Positions 51,146 to 61,952 of a stretch of 64,000 bases of DNA are shown here, one piece after another. Location of the stretch: assembly GCF_019426345.1 (NCBI RefSeq), contig NZ_JAHLLW010000004.1:1-64000 (forward strand), in the 5' to 3' direction. This DNA is from Marinomonas lutimaris. GTDB lineage: Bacteria > Pseudomonadota > Gammaproteobacteria > Pseudomonadales > Marinomonadaceae. Made by a program: the position numbers and the translations under genes. Each line of letters opens with the position of its first letter. Within the stretch, counting starts at the first letter, position 1. The notes below the pieces were generated by a model that saw only the letters and a program-made list of their open reading frames with translations, did not search any database and had not been told where the DNA came from.

Positions 51146-53461
51146 TTAAAAAGTCGTTCCTAATTGGAACTGGAAGAAATCTGTTTTATCGCCACTTCTT
51201 GAATTCAAAGGACGTGCAAAGTTAAATGACAGAGGTGCAATCGGTGTAATCCATGTCCAACTTAAACCAACACTATAACGTAGCTCAGCGGGATCTATAC
51301 CTTCATTACACTCACTATTACCGGCAAGACAAGTATCAGTAAATACGTTACCACCATCCAAGAATAAAGCGGTTCTTACAGACTTATGATCCTCCACCAT
51401 AGGCAATGGGAAAATAAGCTCAGCCGACGCTGTCATCAGAATATTACCACCTAGTGCAGAAGTACTATTGCTCGACCCGGCATCATAAGAGTTTTTAGGC
51501 CCCAAGGATGAAGCACCATACCCTCGTACGGAATAAGACCCACCAGCAAAATAGTTTTCAAAGAAAGGAAGGGTATCAGTATCCCCATAGCCTTTACCGT
51601 AACCTAAGCGCCCTTTCAAATGGAACAACCACAAATCTGAGCCATTCAAATTCCAAAAACGCTGAGAAGTTAGACCTAATTTAGTGTATTGCTGATCACC
51701 AACAGGCAAGGCAACTTCTAATGTAGCTTTTGTTGAATAACCATTTGTCGGTAATACACCACCAACCAAATCGCTATCACTCCAAGTTAGACTTGCAATA
51801 ACGTCATCATAGTTATCACCTTGATTATCCACATAGTCTTTTGTTTCATTGGATGGGTCATAACCCAATTTCACCGTACTTTCTTTTACAGTCATACCGA
51901 ACGATAGACGCTGAGTATCAGAAATCGGATAACCGTAACTAACCCCTGCACCAATTTCGTCTAGATCGTAATCTTCCACATCATCGTCGGCATGATCACT
52001 AGTTTTATAGAAAAGCTGGAAACCACGACTCACGCCATCTACAGTAAAGTATGGATTATCGTAGCTAACAGAATAATCTTGCGTTTGATTGGTACGTTGC
52101 GCATTAAAAGACAGCTTATTACCTGTTCCTAAAAAGTTACGCTTCGAAATACCAAAACCAAGCACCGTACCATCTTCTTGTGAATAACCAATACTAGCTT
52201 GAATACTGCCTGATGCTTGCTCCTGCACTACAACATCAAGGTCAACCTGATCAGACGTTCCCGCCACAGGTCGTGTACGTAAATCAACACTACCAAAGAA
52301 ACCAAGTCGCTCAATACGACGCTTAGATGATTGGATTTTAGAGTGCGTTGCTAAAGCCCCTTCGAATTGCGTCATTTCACGGCGCAACACTTCATCTTGT
52401 GTTTCACTATTTCCACTGAAAGTGATGCGACGCACATAGACCTTAGGTCCTGGTGCTATTTGATAACTAAGATTAACAGTATGGTTATCTAGCTTCTCAG
52501 GAATAACATTTACGTTAGTGAACAAATAACCATCATCACCTAACTCAGTCGAAATACCTTCAATAATTTTTGTCACTTCACTACGAGAAAAAACGTCGCC
52601 TTTTTTCTGAGTGATTTGCTTCCAAACACGATCTTCAGCAATAGGCAAACTGCCACTCAAAGTAACGTCATTAATACTATAAGGTTTACCTTCATCGACG
52701 TTAATAACGATATAAACATCACGTTTATCTGGTGACAAACTCACTTGACTTGAAACCACATTAAAATCTAAATAGCCCTTATCCATATAAAAGCTTTTTA
52801 GAGTGTTAATATCCCCTTCAATTTTAGCCTTAGCATACTCATCAGCCGAACTGAAGGGATTCCATGAGCCAGTTTCAGCAGATTCGAAATCTTTGGTTAA
52901 TGTTTCTTCGTCAAAATCTTTATTGCCAACAATATTGATATGAACAATTTTAGCGGTATCACCCTCATCAATATTAATCACAATTCCAGTTCGGTTACGC
53001 GGCATATCTTCAATAGAAATATCGACCTTCGCACTGTAACGCCCCAAAGCGTAATACTGACGCTGCAACTCTTGTACTATCTGATTTAGAGTTTCTGGCT
53101 TATATATCTCACCAACCTCCAAACCTGACAGCTTCAAACCTCGTTCTAAATCTTCGGTTTTAATGAGATCGTTACCTTCAATCGTCAAATTACCAATTGA
53201 AGGCCGCTCTTCAACATCAAAAACCAAGACGTCATTATCTTCATAAACATCGATGTTACTAAAGTAACCCGTATTAAAAAGAGAGTTAATCGCTTGATAC
53301 ACTTTATTGGAGTCATAGGACTCACTTTTATCAAAGCCTATAACATCAAATGCTCTAGCTGATGGCATTTGTACTAAGCCATCAATTCGCACGTCCTCTA
53401 CCGTTTTTGCAAAACTCTGCACGCTTATTAAAGCCAAAAATACTGCTGAAACGACTTTCAC
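51146..53461 (-). CDS. bamA: Outer membrane protein assembly factor BamA
   Basis: Core of the BAM complex: signal peptide, about five POTRA domains (residues about 25-420) and a 16-strand barrel ending in a C-terminal Phe (FQLGTTF). The frame reaches 53503, but GTG 53461 with AGAGG upstream starts the signal peptide VKVVSAVFLALISVQSFA, so I use it (771 residues). The VRGYGASSLGP motif (the VRGF-type loop 6) is visible. Downstream of rseP. Confidence 0.97.
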   Translation of the reverse strand: MKVVSAVFLALISVQSFAKTVEDVRIDGLVQMPSARAFDVIGFDKSESYDSNKVYQAINSLFNTGYFSNIDVYEDNDVLVFDVEERPSIGNLTIEGNDLIKTEDLERGLKLSGLEVGEIYKPETLNQIVQELQRQYYALGRYSAKVDISIEDMPRNRTGIVINIDEGDTAKIVHINIVGNKDFDEETLTKDFESAETGSWNPFSSADEYAKAKIEGDINTLKSFYMDKGYLDFNVVSSQVSLSPDKRDVYIVINVDEGKPYSINDVTLSGSLPIAEDRVWKQITQKKGDVFSRSEVTKIIEGISTELGDDGYLFTNVNVIPEKLDNHTVNLSYQIAPGPKVYVRRITFSGNSETQDEVLRREMTQFEGALATHSKIQSSKRRIERLGFFGSVDLRTRPVAGTSDQVDLDVVVQEQASGSIQASIGYSQEDGTVLGFGISKRNFLGTGNKLSFNAQRTNQTQDYSVSYDNPYFTVDGVSRGFQLFYKTSDHADDDVEDYDLDEIGAGVSYGYPISDTQRLSFGMTVKESTVKLGYDPSNETKDYVDNQGDNYDDVIASLTWSDSDLVGGVLPTNGYSTKATLEVALPVGDQQYTKLGLTSQRFWNLNGSDLWLFHLKGRLGYGKGYGDTDTLPFFENYFAGGSYSVRGYGASSLGPKNSYDAGSSNSTSALGGNILMTASAELIFPLPMVEDHKSVRTALFLDGGNVFTDTCLAGNSECNEGIDPAELRYSVGLSWTWITPIAPLSFNFARPLNSRSGDKTDFFQFQLGTTF

Positions 53462-53471
53462 ATATACCTCT

Positions 53472-54818
53472 CTACAAGCGGGCAATATCATTAAAAATGG
53501 CAACAGCCATTAGAGCAAATAAAAGAGAAGCACCAACTCGATAAGCCATACTCTGGATTTTCTCAGAGACAGGCTTTCGACGAATAGCTTCAATGCCAAA
53601 AAATAACAAATGCCCACCATCTAACATTGGAATAGGCAACAAATTAAGTACCCCCAAACTAACACTGAGGTAAGCCATAAATTTCAAAAAAGATTGCAAA
53701 CCTGAATCTGCTGACGCACTCGCCACTTTTGCAATCGTTATCGGTCCAGATAGATTATCAACAGAAATCAATCCCTGTAACATCTTCCCGATAGAAGAAA
53801 CTGTTAAAGATACCATCTTAGAGGTCTGTGCAACACCATAAGAGAGGGCTTCTAGTGGACCATAGTAACGTTCTCTAATAAGATCTTCATCCCATTTTGG
53901 CGGAACCACTGCCAATCCAGCATATCCTATCGTTTTGCCATTTTGCTCGGTAGATTTAGGCAATAATAATAATTCCAAAAAATCTTGCGAGCGCTGCACA
54001 TCAACCTTCAACGTCTTATTGGGATTTGCTTGAACCAATGCAACAACTTGCTGCCAGTTAGAAACAGGCTGATCATTTATCCCTAAAATCTTATCGCCTG
54101 CTTGAAACCCTGCTGCAGACGCAGCGCCATCACCAACAACCTGAGCAATAATAGGAAGCACTTCAGGCTGCCATGGCGATAGTCCAAACGCTCGTATCAA
54201 ATTACTTGGCTCATCGCCAACCAACCATCGATTTAGCTCTACCGTATCCTCCTGCAAAGAACCCAACCCTTCAGGTTGGTAACGAACGATAATGGTTCCT
54301 GTTTTACCGATCAAGCCTGCTAGCACTAAATTTACATCTTCCCATGACGCTACCGGTTCACCAGCAAGAGAAACAAGCTCGTCTCCTGCCTTAATTTGAG
54401 TTTGAGAAACAGGAGTATTTTGATCAATAAAACCGATTTTTGGAGCAACAGATTGAACACCCAGCAAAGCAACAATTGCATAGATAACAATTGCCAAAAT
54501 AAAATTGGCAACAGGACCTGCTGCGACAATAGCAATGCGCTGCCAAACACTCTTTGTATTAAACGCTTGGCCTCTCAACTCCGCAGGAACACTACCCTCA
54601 CGCTCATCAAGCATTCGCACATAGCCGCCAAGAGGTATCATTGCCAATGTAAATTCCGTTCCCGTTTTACCGACATAACGATAAATCGGTTTTCCGAAAC
54701 CCACAGAAAAACGCAACACTTTGACACCACAACGACGAGCAACAAAAAAGTGCCCAAATTCATGAAAAGTAATGAGAAGGCCTAAAGCAACAACAATAGA
54801 AAGAATATTCTGTATCAT
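53472..54818 (-). CDS. rseP: Sigma-E regulator site-2 protease RseP
   Basis: Intramembrane zinc protease that cleaves anti-sigma factor RseA. HEFGH in ITFHEFGHFFVARR, two periplasmic PDZ domains and LNLLPIPMLDGGHLL with the third ligand. 448 residues. Overlaps dxr by four bases (ATGA). Confidence 0.97.
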   Translation of the reverse strand: MIQNILSIVVALGLLITFHEFGHFFVARRCGVKVLRFSVGFGKPIYRYVGKTGTEFTLAMIPLGGYVRMLDEREGSVPAELRGQAFNTKSVWQRIAIVAAGPVANFILAIVIYAIVALLGVQSVAPKIGFIDQNTPVSQTQIKAGDELVSLAGEPVASWEDVNLVLAGLIGKTGTIIVRYQPEGLGSLQEDTVELNRWLVGDEPSNLIRAFGLSPWQPEVLPIIAQVVGDGAASAAGFQAGDKILGINDQPVSNWQQVVALVQANPNKTLKVDVQRSQDFLELLLLPKSTEQNGKTIGYAGLAVVPPKWDEDLIRERYYGPLEALSYGVAQTSKMVSLTVSSIGKMLQGLISVDNLSGPITIAKVASASADSGLQSFLKFMAYLSVSLGVLNLLPIPMLDGGHLLFFGIEAIRRKPVSEKIQSMAYRVGASLLFALMAVAIFNDIARL

Positions 54819-55990
54819 GAAAAATTACCGCTAGAAATCATATCCAGTGCCAAATGGCGTGAATATCGATCAGCTTCGAAAACATCATCAAGGTCATTCA
54901 CAGTAACCACATTCGCTGCCATCAATACCCGCTCATTCAGCTTTGCAATATCAAGAAAACCAATCTGACGACTCAAAAAAGCCGCTACCGCAATTTCGTT
55001 TGTTGCATTCAATACAGCCATCGCTGTACCGCCCATAAACCAAGCATCTGCGGCCAATTTCAAATTAGGGAAACGTATCAAATCAGGAGATTCAAAATTC
55101 AAACGAGCAATATCGATCAAATTTAAAGATGGGACATTTGTCTCGACACGGCTTGGCCAACTCATGCCGTAAGCTATTGGAATTTTCATATCAGGATTCC
55201 CCATCTGTGCAATCACAGACCCATCAAGATATGACACCATCGAGTGAATGATACTTTCAGGATGAACAACAACATCCACCTGATCCGGTGTGACATCAAA
55301 CAACCAGCACGCCTCAATTAACTCTAAACCTTTATTCATCAAGGAAGCTGAATCTATGGATATTTTTTGCCCCATGGACCAGTTTGGATGCTTACACGCC
55401 TGTTCAGGAGTAACTGAAGCCATCTCACTTAAAGACCAAGTTCTAAAAGGCCCTCCAGAAGCTGTCAAAATCACCTTAGCAACGTCTTGCTTATGCGCAC
55501 CACGAGCTGTTTGAGGCAGACTCTGATAAATTGCATTGTGCTCACTATCGATAGGAAGAAGCATAACATCATGACGAGCTACTTCGTCCATGAAGAGCTT
55601 ACCGGCGGTTACCAAGGACTCTTTATTAGCTAACAGTGTTCGCTTACCAGCACGTATGCCAGCCAAAGTAGGCTTTAGCCCAGCAAAGCCCATGATAGCA
55701 GCCATAACCTGATCAACAGCAGAGTCAGAGGCAATGCTATCCAAAGCATCTTCCCCCCACTCAAACGAGATGGCTAAACCTTGACACTGTTGAGCCAATT
55801 CATCTCGCGCCTTTTGCGAGCCCATTACGACACGCTGAGGCTCGAAGCGACGACATATATCCGCCATTTTATCAACACTTTCATTCGCCGATGCGCTAAT
55901 CAAGGCAAATTTATCTGGGTGCTGAGCAATAATATCTAGGGTACTTTGACCAATCGACCCAGTTGCACCTAACAAGCAGATTCCTTGCAT
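54815..55990 (-). CDS. dxr: 1-deoxy-D-xylulose 5-phosphate reductoisomerase
   Basis: Commits DXP to the MEP isoprenoid pathway. NADPH-binding LLGATGSIGQSTL at the start; IDSEHNAIYQ and ASGGPFR further on. I prefer ATG 55990 over 55999 because AGGA lies eight bases upstream; it overlaps the cdsA stop by one base. 391 residues. Its pathway partners ispD and ispF are 27 kb away in the window. Confidence 0.96.
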   Translation of the reverse strand: MQGICLLGATGSIGQSTLDIIAQHPDKFALISASANESVDKMADICRRFEPQRVVMGSQKARDELAQQCQGLAISFEWGEDALDSIASDSAVDQVMAAIMGFAGLKPTLAGIRAGKRTLLANKESLVTAGKLFMDEVARHDVMLLPIDSEHNAIYQSLPQTARGAHKQDVAKVILTASGGPFRTWSLSEMASVTPEQACKHPNWSMGQKISIDSASLMNKGLELIEACWLFDVTPDQVDVVVHPESIIHSMVSYLDGSVIAQMGNPDMKIPIAYGMSWPSRVETNVPSLNLIDIARLNFESPDLIRFPNLKLAADAWFMGGTAMAVLNATNEIAVAAFLSRQIGFLDIAKLNERVLMAANVVTVNDLDDVFEADRYSRHLALDMISSGNFS

Positions 55991-56793
55991 CAAAGCCATC
56001 CTGCCAAACTAAGCAATAAAACATAAATAGGAGCGGCGGCAGTCAAACTATCAACACGATCCATAATACCACCATGACCAGGAATAAGATGACTAGAGTC
56101 CTTCACCCCCTCATGGCGCTTAAATAAACTTTCCGTCAAATCACCTAACACCGAAACAAACGATGTTATTAACGCGATAACAGCCAACACGCACCAATTA
56201 GAAAGAGTGAAATCACTTAATGTTGCAAAAATAATCACACCAACCTGGGTTAATACGACCCCACCAATAACACCCTCCCAGGATTTCCCTGGGCTTACAA
56301 AGCGTGCAAGCTTTCTTTTACCAAATGCTCTCCCTGCGAAATAGGCACCGGAATCCGCCCCCCAGATCAAGCCCATAAGAAGCAACACCCAGACAACAAA
56401 ATTGTCTGATTGTTTTAACACGACTAAAGCAGACCAAGTGGTCACCAACACGAGAATACCGAACAGCAAACGACTAAAAACATGTTTCCAAATTAGTTCT
56501 GTTGGATAACGCATTACCCAATATAATGCGAGCAACCATAATATCGGGCTTAAATTGAGTAAGGCCTTTTGCACGCCATAATGAAAGACTAAGAAGCAGA
56601 TCCCCCCAATAAGAGCTGCAAAGAAAATACGCCCGAAATGATTCGTCACACCAGACAAGCGCGCCCATTCCCATCCGGCCAAGAACACGACAGCCCCCAT
56701 AGCCAAAATAAAACTAGAGGCCTCTAATACAAACACGGCGCAAATAAACAAAACAGCCATAACGATGGCACTAAGAATTCTAGGGAGTAACAT
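55990..56793 (-). CDS. cdsA: Phosphatidate cytidylyltransferase
   Basis: Makes CDP-diacylglycerol, the substrate of pssA. 267 residues with about eight membrane helices and the C-terminal CDS signature SLFKRHEGVKDSSHLIPGHG followed by GIMDRVDSL. Between uppS and dxr, the usual order. Confidence 0.96.
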   Translation of the reverse strand: MLLPRILSAIVMAVLFICAVFVLEASSFILAMGAVVFLAGWEWARLSGVTNHFGRIFFAALIGGICFLVFHYGVQKALLNLSPILWLLALYWVMRYPTELIWKHVFSRLLFGILVLVTTWSALVVLKQSDNFVVWVLLLMGLIWGADSGAYFAGRAFGKRKLARFVSPGKSWEGVIGGVVLTQVGVIIFATLSDFTLSNWCVLAVIALITSFVSVLGDLTESLFKRHEGVKDSSHLIPGHGGIMDRVDSLTAAAPIYVLLLSLAGWL

Positions 56794-56795
56794 GG

Positions 56796-57527
56796 TTATC
56801 GACCACCATAACGACGTTGACGGTTTTGATAAGTCCGAATAGCCTCATCAAAATGTTTTTGATCAAAATCCGGCCACAACACCGGAAGAAAAACAAACTC
56901 GGAGTAAGCCGTTTGCCAAAGCAAAAAATTACTAATACGCTCTTCTCCAGAGGTACGAATCAGCAGATCTGGCGCAGGCAAATCAGCTAATTGCATATGT
57001 TCGGCTAATACAGCCTCTGTAATATCTTCTGGTGAAAGCTCTCCCTGTGAAACTTGTTCAGCCACCGCTTTCGCGGCTTGAGCAATATCCCAACGCCCAC
57101 CATAATTTGCAGCAATCACCAAGGTCATTTGATCATTGTCTTTTGTAGCATCTTCAACATTTTTGATTTGCTTTTGCAAACCTACACTGAAACCAGAAAG
57201 GTCACCTATCACTCTAAGCCTGATCTTATGTTCATTTAATCGTTTAAGCTCTTTCTTCAAAGACCGCATAAACAATGTCATCAGCCCATCCACTTCTAGC
57301 TTTGGACGCTTCCAGTTTTCACTAGAAAACGCAAACAACGTCAACACTTCGACACCAGACTTAGCTGAAGCCTCAACCACTCGTCGAACAGCTGCGGCTC
57401 CTGCTGTATGGCCAGCAATACTCGGAAGGTGTTTTTTCTTTGCCCAGCGGTTATTACCATCCATTATGATAGCAATATGAGCTGGACTGACAGCTGAATC
57501 AAAATCAGCGCCATCCAATTCAGACAT
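56796..57527 (-). CDS. uppS: Undecaprenyl diphosphate synthase
   Basis: Makes the C55 carrier lipid for envelope polymers. Catalytic Asp23 in IAIIMDGNNRWAKKK; LLIRTSGEERISNF is the second signature. 243 residues. Starts after the frr terminator, so it likely has its own promoter. Carrier lipid recycling is represented by the DUF368 gene at 24668. Confidence 0.97.
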   Translation of the reverse strand: MSELDGADFDSAVSPAHIAIIMDGNNRWAKKKHLPSIAGHTAGAAAVRRVVEASAKSGVEVLTLFAFSSENWKRPKLEVDGLMTLFMRSLKKELKRLNEHKIRLRVIGDLSGFSVGLQKQIKNVEDATKDNDQMTLVIAANYGGRWDIAQAAKAVAEQVSQGELSPEDITEAVLAEHMQLADLPAPDLLIRTSGEERISNFLLWQTAYSEFVFLPVLWPDFDQKHFDEAIRTYQNRQRRYGGR

Positions 57528-57545
57528 AGCGTTACCCTAGTCAAT

Positions 57546-57574
57546 AAAAAAAGCGAGCCAAGGCTCGCCTTTTT
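57546..57574 (-). terminator. Intrinsic terminator of frr
   Basis: Stem AGGCGAGCC / GGCTCGCTT type hairpin with an A-rich side and U run, three bases after the frr stop on the minus strand. One mismatch within the A/T arms. Confidence 0.85.
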
Positions 57575-57576
57575 CA

Positions 57577-58134
57577 TTAAATTTCCATCAAGTCTTTTTC
57601 TTTTACAGCAAGACGCTCTTCTATTAAAGCAACATACTTGTCCGTTATTTTTTGCACTTGATCCTGACCACGACGATCATCATCTTCAGAAATTTCTTTT
57701 TCTTTCACTAAATCTTTAAGGCTACCATTTGCATCACGGCGAATGTTACGGATAGCAATACGCCCATTTTCCGCTTCATTCTTTGCTTGCTTAAAGTAGT
57801 TCTTACGAGTTTCCTCAGTCAAAGCAGGCATAGGAATTCGAATCAAATTACCATTTGTAGCTGGGTTCAAGCCAAGATCAGATTTCATGATGGCTTTTTC
57901 AATTTCAGGAACCAAATTATTTTCCCAAGGAGACACACCCAACGTACGCGCATCTTCTACGGTAATATTTGCCACTTGACTTAATGGTGTTTCAGAACCG
58001 TAGTAGTTCACTTTCACTGAATCTAGAATACTAGGGTGCGCACGACCTGTACGGATTTTTTTAAACGCAGACTCAACAGAAGCAACAGCTTTGCTCATAC
58101 GATCTTCTGCGTCTTTAAGAATTTCGTTAATCAT
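57577..58134 (-). CDS. frr: Ribosome-recycling factor
   Basis: 185 residues, tRNA-shaped factor that splits post-termination ribosomes with EF-G. Typical [19 protein letters not shown] and [12 protein letters not shown] blocks. Follows pyrH by seven bases. Confidence 0.97.
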   Translation of the reverse strand: MINEILKDAEDRMSKAVASVESAFKKIRTGRAHPSILDSVKVNYYGSETPLSQVANITVEDARTLGVSPWENNLVPEIEKAIMKSDLGLNPATNGNLIRIPMPALTEETRKNYFKQAKNEAENGRIAIRNIRRDANGSLKDLVKEKEISEDDDRRGQDQVQKITDKYVALIEERLAVKEKDLMEI

Positions 58135-58141
58135 AACTTCC

Positions 58142-58864
58142 TCACTTAATCAGTGTACCTTCACTGCCACCAACCATGATATTTACCAAGGCTCCCGGCT
58201 TATTCATATTAAACACACGTATCGGCATGCCGTGATCACGGGTTAAACATATTGCAGTTAAGTCCATGACACCTAATTGTTTTTCAAGAACTTCATCGTA
58301 GCCCAATGTATCATATTTCACTGCAGTAGGATCTTTCATTGGGTCCGCAGAATAAACACCGTCAACTTTAGTCGCCTTCAATACGACATCTGCATCAATC
58401 TCAATACCGCGCAAACAAGCAGCAGAGTCAGTTGTAAAGAAAGGATTACCTGTGCCAGCAGAGAAAATGAGCACATCACCTTCTTTCATCAAGCGCATGG
58501 CACGACGTCTATCGTAAGGCTCTACAATGCCCGTCATAGTGATAGCCGACATCACACGAGTAGCAATATTTGCACGCTCCAATGCATCTCGCATTGCCAG
58601 CGCATTCATTACCGTTGCTAGCATCCCCATATGGTCGCCAGTAACGCGATCCATACCAGCTTGACTCAACGCCTGACCGCGAAATAGATTACCACCGCCA
58701 ATAACAATACCAACTTCAACACCAATACCACGTAACTGACCGATTTCTAGAGCGATACGATTCAACACTTTAGGATCGATACCAAAGGACTCATCACCCA
58801 TCAAGGCTTCGCCACTCAGCTTAAGCAAAATTCTTTTGTATTTTGGACTCTTTTCTTTTGGCAT
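58142..58864 (-). CDS. pyrH: UMP kinase
   Basis: Hexameric bacterial UMP kinase, 240 residues. [23 protein letters not shown] and [13 protein letters not shown] are present. The frame opens at 58909 but ATG 58864 with GGAGG six bases upstream is the real start. Between tsf and frr; a terminator precedes it. Confidence 0.97.
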   Translation of the reverse strand: MPKEKSPKYKRILLKLSGEALMGDESFGIDPKVLNRIALEIGQLRGIGVEVGIVIGGGNLFRGQALSQAGMDRVTGDHMGMLATVMNALAMRDALERANIATRVMSAITMTGIVEPYDRRRAMRLMKEGDVLIFSAGTGNPFFTTDSAACLRGIEIDADVVLKATKVDGVYSADPMKDPTAVKYDTLGYDEVLEKQLGVMDLTAICLTRDHGMPIRVFNMNKPGALVNIMVGGSEGTLIK

Positions 58865-58941
58865 ATCAACCTCCGGCAATGATTTTATTTCTTGAATAAC
58901 TGAGGTCAATATAACCGACTCTCATCGCATTCATCTCTCAT

Positions 58942-58972
58942 AAAAAGGGGCAGTCAAGCTGCCCCTTTTTTT
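58942..58972 (-). terminator. Intrinsic terminator of tsf
   Basis: Stem AAAAAGGGGCAG / CTGCCCCTTTTT with a 5-base loop and a U run, 22 bases after the tsf stop. Confidence 0.92.
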
Positions 58973-58994
58973 TGCAAGACATTACAACAAAGAA

Positions 58995-59855
58995 TTAACC
59001 TCTAAGTTGTGCTGCTACTTCTGCTGCAAAGTCCACTTCAGCAACTTCAATACCTTCACCTACTTCAAGGCGAATGAAAGAAGTAACAGTTGCGCCAGCA
59101 TCTTTAACTAACTGACCAACTTTAATTTCTGGATTCTTAACAAAAGGCTGCTCAGTCAAGCTGTTTTCAGCCAAAAACTTCTTCATACGACCAACAATCA
59201 TTTTATCAACGATTTCAGCTGGCTTGCCAGCCATGTCTGGCTGCGCACGAATAATTTCTTCTTCTTTTGCAAGAACTTCAGCAGGCATATCTTCACCGCG
59301 AACAACGCGAGGAGACACTGCAGCAACGTGCATAGAAACATCTTTAGCCAATTCCGCAGAACCGCCTTCCAATTGAGTCAATACAGCGATCTGACCGTTA
59401 CCGTGAAGGTAACCACCTACTAAGCCACCCTCAACGATAACAGCACGACGAGGAGAGATGTTCTCACCGATCTTCTGAACCAAAGCTTCGCGTGCTTGGC
59501 CAATTTCGCCAGCAAGCAATACTTCGATGTCAGTTTCTTTCGTTGTGAAAACAACGTCAGCTACCTTGTTAGCGAAAGCAATAAAACCTTCGTCACGAGA
59601 AGCGAAGTCAGTTTCAGAGTTAACTTCAACTAAAATAGCGTAAGAAGAATCGTCTGCTACGCGCATAACCATCGTACCTTCCGCTGCAGTACGGCCCGCT
59701 TTTTTAGCTGCCTTCATGCCACTTGATTTACGTAGTTCTTCGATAGCCACTTCGATGTCAGCGTCAGCAGCGACAAGTGCTTTTTTACACTCCATCATGC
59801 CTAGGCCAGTACGTTCACGTAGCTCTTTTACCAATGCTGCAGATACTGCGGCCAT
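58995..59855 (-). CDS. tsf: Elongation factor Ts
   Basis: Nucleotide exchange factor for EF-Tu, 286 residues. N-terminal UBA-like helix bundle with [16 protein letters not shown] and the core TDFVSR-type block ([13 protein letters not shown]). Partner of rpsB in the conserved operon. Confidence 0.98.
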   Translation of the reverse strand: MAAVSAALVKELRERTGLGMMECKKALVAADADIEVAIEELRKSSGMKAAKKAGRTAAEGTMVMRVADDSSYAILVEVNSETDFASRDEGFIAFANKVADVVFTTKETDIEVLLAGEIGQAREALVQKIGENISPRRAVIVEGGLVGGYLHGNGQIAVLTQLEGGSAELAKDVSMHVAAVSPRVVRGEDMPAEVLAKEEEIIRAQPDMAGKPAEIVDKMIVGRMKKFLAENSLTEQPFVKNPEIKVGQLVKDAGATVTSFIRLEVGEGIEVAEVDFAAEVAAQLRG

Positions 59856-59886
59856 GTTAAATCCTCTTTATACCAATTCAAATTTA

Positions 59887-59913
59887 AAAAAGGAGGTAAG
59901 ACACCTCCCTTTA
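59887..59913 (-). terminator. Terminator-like hairpin between rpsB and tsf
   Basis: On the minus strand AAAGGGAGGT / ACCTCCTTTT (one G-U pair) with a 5-base loop and U run. An intercistronic attenuator between these two genes is known in relatives; read-through must feed tsf. Confidence 0.7.
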
Positions 59914-59940
59914 GAAACCAGAACAAACTAGAAAGTTTGC

Positions 59941-60675
59941 TTACGCTTCAGTAGCTTCGCTTACTTCAACGAATTCGTCAGCAGTACCAGCAGTCGCATT
60001 ACGACCCTCTAGAACAGCATCAGCAAAAGCACCAACGTACAATTGAACTGCGCGAATCGCATCATCGTTAGCTGGGATGATGTAATCAACACCATCTGGA
60101 TTACTGTTAGTATCGACGATACCGATAACAGGAATACCTAATTTGTTTGCTTCTTTAATTGCAATACGTTCATGATCAACGTCAACTACGAACAATACAT
60201 CAGGAAGGCCACCCATATCCTTGATACCACCCATAGAAAGCTCTAATTTTTCAAGCTCACGAGTACGCATCAAAGCTTCTTTTTTAGTCAGCTTATCGAA
60301 TGTACCATCGGACATTTGAACTTCAAGCTCACGAAGGCGCTTGATAGATGCACGAATTGTTTTGTAGTTAGTCAACATGCCACCTAACCAACGGTGGTTA
60401 ACATATGGCATACCAGAGCGAGCAGCTTGCTCTTTAATCGTTTTAGATGCAGCACGCTTAGTACCAACAAACAAAACCTTGTTCTTGTTTTCAGCCATTT
60501 TTTTAACAAGCTCAAGAGCGTTATTAAGAGCTGGAACAGTATGTTCAAGGTTAATGATATGAATCTTGTTACGAGCACCGAAAATGAAAGGCTTCATTTT
60601 TGGGTTCCAGTAACGAGTTTGGTGACCGAAGTGTGAACCAACCAATAATAGGTCGCGCATAGAAACTGTAGGCAT
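59941..60675 (-). CDS. rpsB: 30S ribosomal protein S2
   Basis: 244 residues; [20 protein letters not shown] at the N-terminus and the [12 protein letters not shown] and later blocks are typical. First gene of the rpsB-tsf operon, divergent from map. Confidence 0.98.
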   Translation of the reverse strand: MPTVSMRDLLLVGSHFGHQTRYWNPKMKPFIFGARNKIHIINLEHTVPALNNALELVKKMAENKNKVLFVGTKRAASKTIKEQAARSGMPYVNHRWLGGMLTNYKTIRASIKRLRELEVQMSDGTFDKLTKKEALMRTRELEKLELSMGGIKDMGGLPDVLFVVDVDHERIAIKEANKLGIPVIGIVDTNSNPDGVDYIIPANDDAIRAVQLYVGAFADAVLEGRNATAGTADEFVEVSEATEA

Positions 60676-61006
60676 TTTACTATCCTTTAAATTTGGGTTA
60701 TTTGTGCTTACCAGCTAAAAGCGTCAGTCAAATAAGGTTTAAGGCAACCTAAGACACCCAAGACACTTTCTTTTATAGCGGCAAGATCGTTGATTTAAGT
60801 AAATTCACTTATTTTAGGCACAAGCCCAACAAGCCGGCGTTTTATACCACATTTAACCCAAAACCAAAAGACTTGAACGGATTTTTTACACGCAACCCGA
60901 GGCACGTTTTTTTCAGTTAGAGAGGCGATTCTGTTGCTTAAGTCATGTAGAATATCCCGCAACATACTATCAACATAGATACAAACCATTTTAAGACATG
61001 TGAATT
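60676..61006. promoter_or_regulatory. Divergent rpsB-map region with a candidate rpsB promoter and leader
   Basis: 331 bases without an ORF. On the minus strand an extended -10 (TGGTATAAA at about 60841-60849) is followed by a GC-rich discriminator (CGCCGG), a feature of stringently controlled ribosomal promoters, but the -35 (TTTTGG) is weak. This gives a leader of about 160 bases, where an S2 autoregulatory structure is expected by analogy. No map promoter could be placed. Confidence 0.45.
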
Positions 61007-61864
61007 ATGAGCAACGAAATCCTACAAAAAGTTGAAGAGCTGACCAAAAACGGTCGAATTGACGCACCAAGCTGGACTCCGCGCCCAGCATCGACACGCT
61101 TCACAGACATCAGCGATATAGAGGGTATGCGTACCGCTGGCAAATTAGCCGCTGACGTTTTAGTTATGCTGGAAGAGTTCGTGGTTCCTGGCGTAACAAC
61201 AGAGCAGATCGACATTATCGCCCACAACTACATTATTGAAGTTCAAGGCGCCATCCCTGCACCATTGAATTACCACGGCTTCCCTAAGTCATGCTGCACT
61301 TCTGTGAATGACGTTATTTGTCACGGCATCCCAAATGACAAAGCGCTAAAGAAAGGCGATGTGGTCAATATTGACATTACCATCATTAAGGATGGTTACT
61401 ATGGGGACACAAGCAAAATGTTTTTTGCAGGCCCAGCCCTACCACACGCGGAACGCTTAGCCACCATCACTCAAGAATGCCTTTATCTTGCCATCGATAT
61501 GGTAAAACCAGGCACACGCCTTGGTGATATTGGTGCCGCTATTTCAGCCCATGCACACAAACATCACTATACGGTAGTTGAAGAGTACTGCGGCCACGGA
61601 GTGGGAACGACCTTCCATGGCGAACCACAAGTCGCTCATTACGGCAAAGCAGGCACTGGCGTCATGCTTGAAGAAGGCATGACTCTTACTATTGAGCCAA
61701 TGATTAACGCAGGCAAAAAACAGGTTAAGCACACAGGTCCAGATAACTGGATTGCCAAAACCAAAGACGGCCGCTTATCAGCGCAATACGAACACACCCT
61801 TCTCGTCACTGCCGATGGGGTTGAAGTACTTACCCGCAGACCAGAAGAAACTCGCTTTTCATAA
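61007..61864 (+). CDS. map: Methionine aminopeptidase type I
   Basis: Removes the N-terminal Met. Metal ligands Asp123, Asp134, His197, Glu230 and Glu262 and the substrate-contacting His106 are all present. The N-terminal extension of about 25 residues (to about Pro27) before the catalytic fold is longer than in E. coli. 285 residues. Divergent from rpsB, the conserved arrangement. Confidence 0.96.
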   Translation: MSNEILQKVEELTKNGRIDAPSWTPRPASTRFTDISDIEGMRTAGKLAADVLVMLEEFVVPGVTTEQIDIIAHNYIIEVQGAIPAPLNYHGFPKSCCTSVNDVICHGIPNDKALKKGDVVNIDITIIKDGYYGDTSKMFFAGPALPHAERLATITQECLYLAIDMVKPGTRLGDIGAAISAHAHKHHYTVVEEYCGHGVGTTFHGEPQVAHYGKAGTGVMLEEGMTLTIEPMINAGKKQVKHTGPDNWIAKTKDGRLSAQYEHTLLVTADGVEVLTRRPEETRFS

Positions 61865-61952
61865 GAGAAGCGAGTTTTAAATTAAATAGTTTAGCAACTT
61901 TAAATTTATTACAAACACCCTATAACAATTATTCATTCTTCGAGGCTCTTGT